A stretch of DNA of 64,000 nt from Henricia sp. BOLD:AAB3569 (Eukaryota > Echinodermata > Asteroidea > Spinulosida > Echinasteridae): positions 744,001 to 808,000 of the forward strand of contig JBBELK010000162.1 in assembly GCA_037783545.1 (NCBI GenBank), given 5' to 3'. The notes under the pieces were generated by a model, which was given only the letters and a program-made list of their open reading frames with translations, was not told the origin of the DNA and did no database searches. This document shows, in pieces, positions 43,678 to 54,700 of this stretch; position 1 is the stretch's first letter, and the number at the start of each line of letters is the position of its first letter. The translations under genes were made by a program, and so were the position numbers.

Positions 43678-44120
43678 CAGCTTGCCATGGCGGCTTCGCC
43701 GTTCTGGTTATCTAATGTAAAGCTTTTAGGGCTGCTGTGTATTTCTTATTATGCATGGAGCTGGCGATCATGTTAACTTGTGTTTCTCGGGCCTGCGTTA
43801 CGGCCTGAGCGTTTTAGAAAATAAGCGTTTTAGAAAATCGCGAAAATTTCATTTTCGAAAACCGCACCTAAAAAGGGGAATTTTAAATAAACTGTGATAT
43901 AAGCCGGCTAGAGGGATATGCGGACTATCGATTTTTCTTCAATAGGACGATTCTAGCTGTTGAAGAGAATTTTATGTTTATGTCTTTTAAGTAATATGAT
44001 GCCTACAGGGGGAGTAATAATATGTGGACTCAATCGATATACAGTAGGCCCCTATGCATAATCTGTTGCATGCCCACGGTGACGAGCAGCCAATTAGTTA
44101 CATTTTCACGAATTATTAAA
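43678..44120. repeat. Interspersed repeat, empty-site copy
   Basis: Same family as 38771-39545 but without the C-rich MITE. The target TAA stands once at 43718-43720. Confidence 0.7.
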
Positions 44121-44435
44121 GACCCATTACATCATTTGCAGATGTTATTTTTTTTACGAATTATAGGATTTCGTAAAATGTAGAAGAGTGAATGTAAAAG
44201 AGTGAAAATCACTCTTTCAAGGGTGATAATTTCACTCATTTTAGTGGAGATTTCACCAATGACCAAAACAAGTGTAGCATTTGCGCGTTTCACTCGTCTT
44301 GAGACGAAATTGAAGTTAACCGGGCATGAATTTGAATTAAATTTAACTTTTAAAATGTGCTGGAAAACCTATATTATGCCCTTTTTGTTATGACATTCCG
44401 CAAATTCATAAAAAATGATATAATGGCCTTCATTG

Positions 44436-44534
44436 CATCCTCTTGCAACAGTGCCCCTTTAACGCACTCCCCAACTCCTGCGTACAGTGTCACGTCGCTT
44501 TGCAAAGTGGAAATTCCCTGAGATCTCAGGATGC
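44436..44534 (+). mobile_element. hAT-like MITE, family 1, copy 2 (internally deleted)
   Basis: Only the outermost parts remain (CATCCTCTTGCAACAGTG ... GATCTCAGGATGC), flanked by CTTCATTG/CTTCAATG (7 of 8). Confidence 0.75.
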
Positions 44535-44569
44535 CTTCAATGAGGCCACATAATATTTTCAGTCTGTAG

Positions 44570-44902
44570 ATGATTTCGATCACGGGACTATTTGCGCAAC
44601 GGACCTTTGATATTGTTGTGATAAGAGATTATCGGGTTTATTGCATTTTAGTCAATAAACTGGCGGTCATGGTACAAAACCCACAGGGTCATGACGAACC
44701 GATTGTACCCTTATATGAGTTGACAGAGCGACTTGTTGTACCAAAGACTGTATGTGGCTTGCGTAACTTGGAAAACCCGTGTAAATGTAAAGTCTTTGGG
44801 AAAGTTCTGTTGCCGTCACCCAGGCCCCTTTCTGACAAAAAGGTGAGCGAACACAAAATATATAGCTCGAAAAGGGAATCTAACATGATATATATATTAT
44901 AG
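44570..44902 (+). other. Open frame of unknown meaning with a GTGAGC donor
   Basis: 110 codons, of which residues 40-90 (GHDEPIVPLYELTERLVVPK, TVCGLRNLENPCKCK) have protein-like composition and end near GTGAGC at 44842. There is no family match I can name and no clear acceptor upstream. It could be chance. Confidence 0.15.
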
Positions 44903-45095
44903 GTACATATGACAAGTCAAGTCCGTGTGACAATTCTCAGTTGTTGGGAAAATTGTGTGTTAGTATAAAGCGCCAAGCTGTGAGAAGGAAATGTTTGCTG
45001 CACATTTCATTTTTGCCATGCATGGCTTGTTCTTTCGTGTGTAGAATAAAAATTCATGTACTGCTATTAGCCTTTTAAAAGTATATGGCGGTTAA

Positions 45096-45537
45096 AGTTG
45101 CACTGCCCGTGTTTGGGCCGATTTGGGCGTACAATTTTTTTTAAAAAGTTAAATAGGTATTTTTCTAGAATAGAAAAAGTTATCAGCTTTCATTTGGTAC
45201 CAAGAACGTAAAAATCCGTCAAGGATTAATGCCAGTCGATTAAAAACAAGAAATTATTAAATGGCTGGCAGGTCATTTAATCGACAGGGTTATGACGTAA
45301 ATGTACATGTGCGCGTACATGTGTACATTGTACACATACTATGTACATATGAGCGTACGCGCACATGTACAACATGTGAAGCACGTTTCAAGAAAAAGAC
45401 TTGTATCTCCAATTCCCGACGTCGGAAATTTAAGTTTTTGATATTTTTCGTTACAGAGACACGTAAGCTTTCTAAATTCGTTCGCTTGTGTAAATTATTT
45501 TTTTTAATCCTTTCACCGAAACACGGGCAATGCAACT
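45096..45537. mobile_element. TTAA-flanked MITE, family 3
   Basis: TTAA flanks (45092-45095, 45538-45541) and inverted ends AGTTGCACTGCCCGTGTTTG / AAACACGGGCAATGCAACT. The centre has an ACATGTGCGCGTACATGTG palindrome (about 45303-45375). No coding sequence. Confidence 0.8.
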
Positions 45538-46235
45538 TTAAAATGAGTTGGCGCAATTTTATTTGGGTATGATTAACAATTGCATTTGTTTTCAAAAGCT
45601 TGATTTACATGATGTAATTATAATACAGAGAATTGACAATAAGTGCAAATTGAAAACTGCAGTTATTTTTGCATTTAATTCTAAGTATACCCTAACAAAG
45701 TGTGCCCTCCCATTGTTTCCGCCATACTTCAAAAATGCCGATGAAACTGTTTCCCACCTCATTCCTGCACTTTTAACCATATGGACGAACTCTATTGACC
45801 TGCTCTAAAAGCATAGAATATTTTTTTATTAACATTTTCACGCCAAAATTTCACTTTTTAGTGGTTGATAAGCTATAATAAGAAAAACAATGCGAAGGTG
45901 AAATCTCACTTGTCGATTCTATGGAATACTAAAGGACAAAAACAACTTTTTTTCTTTTATTTTTATTAAATCGGGCAGTTCATAAATAGAGAGGCACTCA
46001 AGCATGTCGTGCTCAATTTTGGGTTACCAATAGGTGAAATTGACATTTGGGAATAGACCAAATGGGCAGTTTCTTTGTTTCGTGAGGACATTTATGGTTG
46101 CACATTTTGTGCTTACATTGTTGACCAATTTTAATGTCAAAAGTTGACCTACATGATGGTTTCAGGTAGCTGTTCGATACGGTCTATAATTGTCATAAAT
46201 CACAAGCGTTACACAAAGATGCATGCATATACAAA

Positions 46236-46575
46236 GAAATTTTTTTATTATTATTTCTTTGTGGTATTCATACCAAGGATTCCTCTAAAGTGCCCATTCC
46301 ATTGTCACTCGCAACCGTGAGGAAACCCATGAAAAATTAGAAATTAGAAATGGCCAGAGACACCGGGGAATCCCCTTGCTCTTCACGAAAGAATGCTCTG
46401 GATCTTTAAAGTGCGTTACCGTTACCCAACACACCGGACCAACGGCTTTACATCCCTTCCGAAGTGTGGTTGAGTGCCTTGCTCAAGGGCACAGGTACCG
46501 CAGCCGGGAGCCCAAGTGTTCACCTATTGTTGCGAGTCAATGACCCAAACCACTCGGCCACGGTATACCCCATAG
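46236..46575 (-). repeat. tRNA-derived SINE, copy 2
   Basis: Minus orientation: ATT-rich tail at the left, GCTCAAGGGCACAGGTACC in the body and a tRNA-like head at the right (GTGGCCGAGTGGTTTGGGTC on the minus strand). Internally shortened, and its B-box region is lost. Confidence 0.8.
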
Positions 46576-46733
46576 TAAGGCCATTTGTGCCATCTACTAC
46601 AGGACGGCTTTACGCTGTTACGGGTCACTAAACTCCCCCTGGGTTTGTCATCCAGAAAGAGGAGAAAACAATAATAGTGCACGACATGCAGAAGCCTGGT
46701 GACCTGTGACAAAGTGAAACCACCCTATACAGG

Positions 46734-47493
46734 CATCCTGAGATATCAGAGAATTTCCACTCTGCCAAGCGACGTTACAATACCCTGAGGAAATCCACGC
46801 AAATCTGTGGAGTAAGCCCGAGTCATTTTGATGTAATTTAATCAATTCGGTCATGTTATGCCGAAAAGAAACGATTTCTATACTTTCCAGAAATTGTATT
46901 GGGTTCCGTTCCTTGTGACTGTCCCATTCCTACCAAACTTTCAAACGACGATCTTAATTTACTCCGCAGTTTTTCAAAATAATAACGGGGATGCATGCTG
47001 ACGAATGTAATGGAACGGATTCCCCAGTATGCTTTAAATAGCAGCCAATCGTCGACGCGGACAACGGCCAGCATTACCGAGTACATGTATCACATGCATG
47101 CACGGTGTTTACAATCTGCGCGCGTTACATTTGAATGCCTGCAATCATGCTGCAATGCACTGCCAAGCGTCCTGATTGGTCCAGCAGAGGCGACAAGATT
47201 TCTGTCCTAGTCCCACCGCGAAATGGGGCCTTTTTCAACAGGGCCACTGTATGCAGGAGTTAGGGAGTGCGTTAAAGGGGCACTGTTGCAAGAGGATGAT
47301 TCATGCAGGGTGTTTACAATCTGCGCGCGTGACATTTAAATGCCTGCAACGCACTGCCAAGCGTCCTGATTGGTCCAGCAGAGGCGACAAGATTTCTGTC
47401 GCTTGTTCCCCCGCGAAATGGGGCCGGTTTCAACAGGGCCTCGGTACGCAGGAGTTGGGGAGTGCGTTAAAGGGGCACTGTTGCAAGAGGATG
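46734..47493 (-). mobile_element. hAT-like MITE, family 1, copy 3 (with internal tandem duplication)
   Basis: Inverted relative to copy 1 and flanked by TATACAGG on both sides. A block of about 190 bp (GGTGTTTACAATCTGCGCGC to GTTGCAAGAGGATG) is present twice near one end, at about 47103-47300 and 47308-47493. 47500-48400 after it shows only C-rich spacer. Confidence 0.8.
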
Positions 47494-48411
47494 TATACAG
47501 GGGGCATCATGAAAACAAAATGTGTCCTCCCATGGTGTCAGACCCACCCATCCAATTTTCTTACGTGAATTTTGTTTTGGTTGTTCAGATCGGTTAGACC
47601 CTCCGGATACGTTGACGTGATAAACTACAAAATACCCATTTCGAAAGAGACAACCTCCACCCCTCACACCCCGCCCCAACCCCAACCCCGTCGAAAAATC
47701 TTACGTAAGAAAATGTGCCCATCTATATGTATACTACATTAAAGACATCCCCCCTTTTCAAAAAGTGTTGCTTGTTTAGAGCAGTTATACCTGGAAAACC
47801 ATTTTCTAAAACCCGCCCACCTACCCTCTATGCCCCCAACTTCCACCCCTCCATCCCCTCCCCCGCATCCCCCGCTAACTCTGCTTAACCAGACTGCACT
47901 CGATTCAAAATTATCTTTTACGACTGGCTACTAAAGAGCACTGTTTCCCCCTCCCCTTAATTGAAGCGCCCTTAGTGAAAGAGGTTTCTGGAGCCCTTGG
48001 TATGTTGGGGGCGCGGTGTGGGAGGGGGTGCATTGGCCACTTGTCCCTTTGGCTTCTATGGTCTCCTACCCATTTTGTATTTTTTTTCCATTTTCTTTCA
48101 GCAAGGCCTTAGACCTCCCATTTTTTTCAACGAGCAAAATTTGTTTTCGTTAGACCGTACACCCCCTAATTATTATTCGTAAAAACTAGATATTTTTTTT
48201 AAAAATGTTTGGCCGACAGACCCACCCACCCCCACCTGATATCTATTTTTTTTCTGATGCCCCTGCTCTATACGGTATTACAGTCGAAGTCAAACGTTTA
48301 AGTCCACTTTTGAGAAATAACAAAAACAAGTCCAGTAATACAAGTCCAGAGTGGAGGGCCTTTAGGTGACATTACGAGCTCTTTTTCACAGGCGAACGTT
48401 GAGTGCCCCTC

Positions 48412-48745
48412 ATGGACCATAATGGGGCAGACGAGGCCATTACCTCGTCAGACACGAAACGCCTCCTTCCCTGCGCGTCCGAATCAGTCGACAGAGGACA
48501 GAGGGCGCCTTTACTGGGTCCCATAAACCCTGCGCACTACACCTTCGTCGACGCATCCTCTCCTGTCTCAGTCACATCTCCGGGTTTCATGGGCAGTCTG
48601 CGGAAAAGTCTAAACGGATCAGGCCACGCCCACTCCCCGCATTACGTCGCGTACACCAGGCGTTGGTACATCCTGACCATCTTTTCGCTGTTGTTCGTTT
48701 TCCAAGCCGCTGCATGGAACACATGGGGTCCCATTGCAAATACCG
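48412..48745 (+). CDS. SLC49A4: SLC49A4 exon 1 (sorting signal and TM1)
   Basis: 111 codons plus one base, donor GTAAGT. A CTTTTTCACAG acceptor-like site lies 20 nt upstream of the ATG, so a 5' untranslated exon may exist. It contains the DTKRLL motif at residues 17-22. Confidence 0.88.
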
Positions 48746-51700
48746 GTAAGTGCTCCTTTTTCTTACCAAAGTCGAGTTTACTCGACCACACAACACATTA
48801 TGCTTCCTTACCAATGTCGAGTTTTCTCGACCAATGCGGTAGTCAAAGGGAAGCGGGGAATCAGGTTAGCGTAGCGGTTTTTTCCTCCTTCATGGCCCTG
48901 GTTCGAATCCCGTCCAGGTCAGTATAAAGATTGGGTTATCAGTCCCTGCTTGATATCGTGGGTTTCCCCCACACGTTGGTGTGTGGGGGTTTCCTCCCAC
49001 CTCCGAACTGAGTTTCTTCCAGTTCTCTTGCACTTAGTTGCCATGCTAAAGATCCTCATATGTGGCTACTTGAGTCGGCTAATCTCAGCAACAAGATCCT
49101 TTAGGGGATTATACAAAAATTTGTTTGGGGTTCGTTTTTGTAAACAAGCCCAACAATGTTACTTTAAAGATGTTGAATTTAAACCTGTCATCGAAACCGA
49201 GGGTCTCTGTATTTTATTTTGCGGAGCTCGGCGTAAAACGACTAAGCTGCCAGTGCTAATTTGAAATTTGGAAAGAAAACCTTCTGTTGAAGATGGTACT
49301 GGGTACTTCTTCCTCTTTAGATATGTTATGCTCTTATTCCAGTAATTTATAAAAAGTATATTGCAAATGATATATTGGACCTTTCAACCACAAATCCCAT
49401 GCGTTGGTATTAAGCACACGCTTGTTGGTAGTGTAAGATACGCAGCGGAAGCACAAGATGGCGCAAGGTCATGAAGTTGGAGACGCTGCGCGGTGTGCGT
49501 TAAGTCAACTGATATGTGCCTTTTTACTTATCTGTGATCTTATGGTGGTATTACTATTACCATTCCTACAGCCGAAGTTGTCTTGCGATGGACCCAAGCG
49601 GATCTCGACCTTTGCATTAACTGGGGCCCGATCACATACATCGTATCTGGATTTGCGTTCTCGTACATTCTGAAAGTTAAAGGTATGTGATGGGGGCGTT
49701 ACACCAACTCTTGCCGTAGGCAGAAGATAAACGACACGATAGTTATCGTGTGTAACGCACACTATACATTTTTCTTTTAAGGTTGATTCACATGCACTGA
49801 GCCTTTTTGCGCGCGTCGCTTTGAAAAACAATCGGCGTGGAGGGAATTTTGAGCGAAAAGACGCACTAGAAACTACAGAATACACTTGGGCGGAAAGTGC
49901 TTTAGTGACACTGTGAATTTCAGTGCGTCCTTTCACCCCAAATCTCGCACACCTCTTTTTAACAAAGCGACGCGCGTCAAGACTGCGAATCCAGCTTTAG
50001 GGTGGATTCACATTGGGCCTTTCGAGCGTCATTGCGACGCGCGTTGCTATGAGAAAAGCGACGTGGATGGATTTTGGAGTAAAACGACGCACTGAAAACT
50101 ACAGAATCGACTTGGGCGGAAAGCTTTTTGGGATTTTGTTGTTTTCAGTACTATACGTCGTTTCACTCAATTCCCTCCACATCGCATTTTCTCAAAACGA
50201 CGCGCGTCCCATTCACGTGTGAAAAGGCTCAGTGTGAATCGACCCCATGGGCGTAGGCTAGGGGGATAAGAGTGTGGGGTGCGGGGGTGTGGACGCCAGT
50301 ATGGAAATACGCTTTTTCGCTCTGTTTGACAGGGCTTCGTTATGCAGTTTTGTGCAGCGCTCTACTTTACCTCTTCGGCACGGCGTTTCGCTGTATCCCA
50401 GTCGGAATAGACAACATCAAATGGTATGTTTGCTAGAGTTATGAGACTTACGTCTGGTTTATAATAAATTCACCCTTTTTACAAAGGGTGGTAAACCCAG
50501 CTATAGATTTACCCTGCGTGGAGGGGGTGGAATGGGTTCGTGGTCATCGAACCTCTACTACAGAACATGTGATCGGCCGAGCGGTTTAGGTCATTGACTC
50601 GCAATCATAGGTGAAAACTTGGGGTTGCAGGTTCGAACCTCCCCACGGCTAGGTACCTGTGCCCTTGAGCAAGGCACTCAACCACACTTGCTCCATCCTT
50701 CGGAAGGGATGTAAAGCCGTTGGTCCAGTGTGTTAGGTTGAATGGAAACGCACTCTAAAGATCCCAGAGCATTCTTTCGTAAAGAGCAAGGGGGATCATC
50801 CCCGGTGTCTTTGGCCATTTATAATTCTAATTAGAATTCTTCATGGGTTTCCTCACGCTTGCGAGTGACAGTGCAATGAGCACTATTGAGGAATCCTTGG
50901 TATGAATACCAGAAAGAAATAATAATAATAATAATAATAAACCATTGGTGGGAGCAAAGGATGATAGAGGAGTTGGAACCAGATTCTGGTCGAAGACTCA
51001 GAACTTGACATCAATCAAATGCATTTCTTGTTGCTACAGGACGGCCAACATCGGCCAAGTGTTTGTTGGCTTATCGGGACCTATTGTACAAGCAGCGCCA
51101 ACGCAACTGTCTGTCACCTGGTTCCCGCCTCATCAGCGCACCACATCAACTGCTATAGCCGCCACGGCTGGCTATTTCGGCCTTGCGTGCTCATTTCTGC
51201 TTGGTCCGCAAATCGTGAGCAGCGTGCCAAAAAATGTCACGTGAGAGTAATTTTCCTTTTAGCAATACACCCATTTGAACTATCAGATGGGAACTGCATT
51301 GAACATCACAACTTAACTATTTAGGACACTCACTGAAATCACCCCCCCCCACCCCCCCCCCCCCCCCCCCCCCCCCCACCCCCCACCCCCCCCCCCCCCC
51401 CCCCCCCCCCACCCCCCACCCCCCACCCCCCAAAAAATGTGAAGCTTGGTGCCGTCATTAAGCACACAGACCCTTTACACCGGTTGCCATTTTAGGGGGC
51501 ATCTTTTCATAATAGGGTCTTTTCACAGTAATGGGTTACATTTTTGAAAAATAAGTCATTAATTCCTTTCAGATGTCTTTAGTTTATTCCAAAAATAAAG
51601 AAATTTCCTTGTACTGTTCTCAGGGGATAACTTTTGCCCAAAAAGGTAGAAAATTGCTGCCACAACATGAATTTTTGAAAAGCTTGTGTACAAATATTCC

Positions 51701-54700
51701 TATTACGTATGTAACGTGGACAGACCGCCATTTTGTAACATTTTTTTGTGCACGGGGTTTTCATAAATGTATGTAGTAGGACTATTTGTCTTACTCCTTC
51801 GTGCAAAAGTTATTTCCTCAGTTTAGCTAAATAATTTAAAGATAAAATTAAGACATTTGAACTGAACTGGGACCTAAGATCTTGTATGTCACAGAAATGT
51901 ACCCAGTTACTGTGGAAAGATCCAATATTTAAATGTGACTATAGATTCACAAAGCACATATACACGGTGCACGGCCACAATGTGATTGCCCCCGATATGG
52001 CCTCCGTGTCATTAAACAAGAGGGTCTATGTCACAAGAGGTAGTCTCAATCACGTACAACAAAGCAAAATACTAAGTCATGTACACAAATATGACAAGGG
52101 TAGAGTACTATATGGCCGTGCAGCTAGTCGCTTACTCGTATACTTGGGTGAAAATCCGATGTTGCTGTTTCAATATCCTACCTCTACCCAATCGTGGTAC
52201 CTGTACAAGACACCACAATTGTATTGCTCCATCTTTCGGAAGGGATGTATTGTAAAGTCGTTGGTCCCGTTTGCTGTCCGGCTTGATCCGGTTTGCAATT
52301 GCTCCCACAAAGGTACCATTTTAACACGGGAAAAATCGTGTGGTGTTTGTTACCATTGCTATCCACACTTTTAGTGGGATTGTTCTTGTCAACTCCTGAA
52401 GTAACTACATGCCAATGATATATTTGGGCTTTAAAGGGCCTGTGACATGCTAAACAACTTTGTGCCTAAGCTTTGCTTCATAATGACGGATTACTTGTTC
52501 AGCAAGACATACTATTGTTCGTTTGGATGTAAAATCAATAAAAGGTGGCCTTTTTCAACTTTGAAGATTTCATTGCAATAAATCACAGACAGAGGGCGCT
52601 GTTTTGAGTGCATCACATAAGGAAAACAGAAGGGAAAAGTTAAGAAAAAACATAAGACTTCAAGTTGGACTTGTGGAAAATTGGTGCAGTTTCTACCCCC
52701 AGTTGTCATGGCTTACAGCAGGCAACATGTAAAACAAACTCAAACAGCCATGGATTAAAAAAGTTTCAGGAAAATTGAAAAAAAAGTGGAATCTTTTGTG
52801 CACAGTTCAATGTGATTTTCCTGTGTTTGCCTCTTGTGACATCGTGACCTTGGTCATGAATATGCATATTCGCATTAGCATAACAACTAAAAACCTTTGT
52901 TTTAACCCCCAAAGCAAGCTCCAAATAGGATTTTTATGACTTTAACTGAGTAGAGTTGTTTTAAAGCACATATTTCATTGATAAAAATCCTAAATAAGGG
53001 GCCCTTTAAACTAACAGGATTCTTCTTTCACCTTTAGATAAAAAAAAATTAATCTAGAGCAGATTGGAGAGCCGAGGACCTGTCCTCTGTACGTCCGCCA
53101 TAACTAGGGGGCCATCCCGTGCCATGAACTGTACGTTACATTATGTTGTCACTTCGAACAATTTGCGCTTTTTTGTGTTGAAGCCTGTGCACACAAATGG
53201 GGGCGTGTTGTGCACTATTCAATTTTAACAACAACAACACAGCACGCACACTGTCTTGATGGCACTGGATGGCCCCCAGTTATGGCGGACGCGCAGGGAA
53301 GGAGTCCTTAGTTACCGGATTCGTGTATGTTTACAAGTCATGTTCTTTACCATTACTGTACAGTGTTTACAATTTGACAGTTTTTGTTTATTTCTTTTGT
53401 TGGTTTCTGTTTTCAGCGCGAATAGTATTACAGAAGAGAGCAGGAGCGAACACTTCAACGAAATAATGAATTTAATGTACATCGGTAAGAACCCTCCGCC
53501 CCTCACAACCTCTCAGATAACACGCGCACTTTCACATAACATGCCAATTGACGAGAAATAAGCGATCAGTCGCCGACCAATCACCGACCGTTCACCGATC
53601 ATTACAAGCCAACAACAATCACTCGGCGAGCGAAAGGCAACCGGTAAGCCTGTATCCCACTGGGCTGCGATAGTTCCAGACTGTTTGCAGACTTGAAATT
53701 GGCGACTGTTTCAAGACAAAGTACGCGAACAGAGTTGCAGTCCCACTTAATTTGGGCTGCGACTGTTGGCGACAAATTGCAAACGGCATTCGCAAGGGAG
53801 TTTCCAAAATGTCTCAAAACGTTCGCGGGGTTCTCAATTTCTTCGCATGAGTCGCAGGGCCTCGCTCTCGTGTCGCTGGAATTTTGAAAAATTTCTCTCA
53901 AAATAATCACAGAGTCGTCGCGGGTGTCTCGAACCCGTCTCGAACCCTTCTCGAACCCTTCTCAATTTAGTTTCCGTGAGTCAGAAAGTGCGAGAAATGT
54001 GAGACAACTTTGTGAGGGGTTGGCGACCTATGAAACTGAATGGTGACTGATTGGAGACAAAAATGAGAACCCGACATTCCGGGCGCGAGACAGGCGCAAG
54101 TGCAAAAAATCGCCAGGACATGTATGCGAACTCCCGGCGATTTTTGGAACAAATTTCGCAAACGTGTCGTAAGTACCAATTCAGTGTGATTCCAAGTGAA
54201 AATTGTCGCTAATTCTAGTATAAATTTTTCGCAATTTTGTGTCTCCAACTAGTCGCGAGCTGTCGCAGCCCAGTGAGATACTACCTTAACATACTGGGGA
54301 CATTCTCGAGACTTCTCAAGACTGTCTCATAAATGTCCTGTAAATATCGCAGTGACATGAGGGGAAAAATTCGTGATTTGTGCGCCAAATTATCTTAAGA
54401 TAGTCCCGTGAACGTTCTCAGACATTATTGAGAAATCTTAAGAATGTTGTGCGAATGTCACAACGAATTTGGAGTCTGCAACGTTTCCCAAAAAGGTCTC
54501 AAAAATGTATCCAGACATTATTCAAACATTCTGAAGACATTCTGCTGACTATTTCGCGATTGTTTCATGAATGTTTTCCCCCTTATTCTAAAGACATTCT
54601 GAAGACATTCTGCAGACAATTTGGTGCACATTTCAAAACCTTGGCGACCACAGCTGTCGTAAACAAATTTTTGAACACGTTCAAAATTCCCGCGACATCA

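Noticed and set aside
43356-43688. Proline-rich open frame on the minus strand
   Set aside because: Produced by the G-rich strand composition; no start context, splice sites or conservation signal.
44570-44902. A new gene suggested by the 110-codon frame
   Set aside because: Kept only as a very weak feature: no family, no acceptor, and an adjoining MITE; chance cannot be excluded.
50571-50650. A possible tRNA-Leu/Ser gene (A and B boxes present)
   Set aside because: The acceptor stem does not close, and the segment continues into a SINE body with an AAT tail; two other copies share it.
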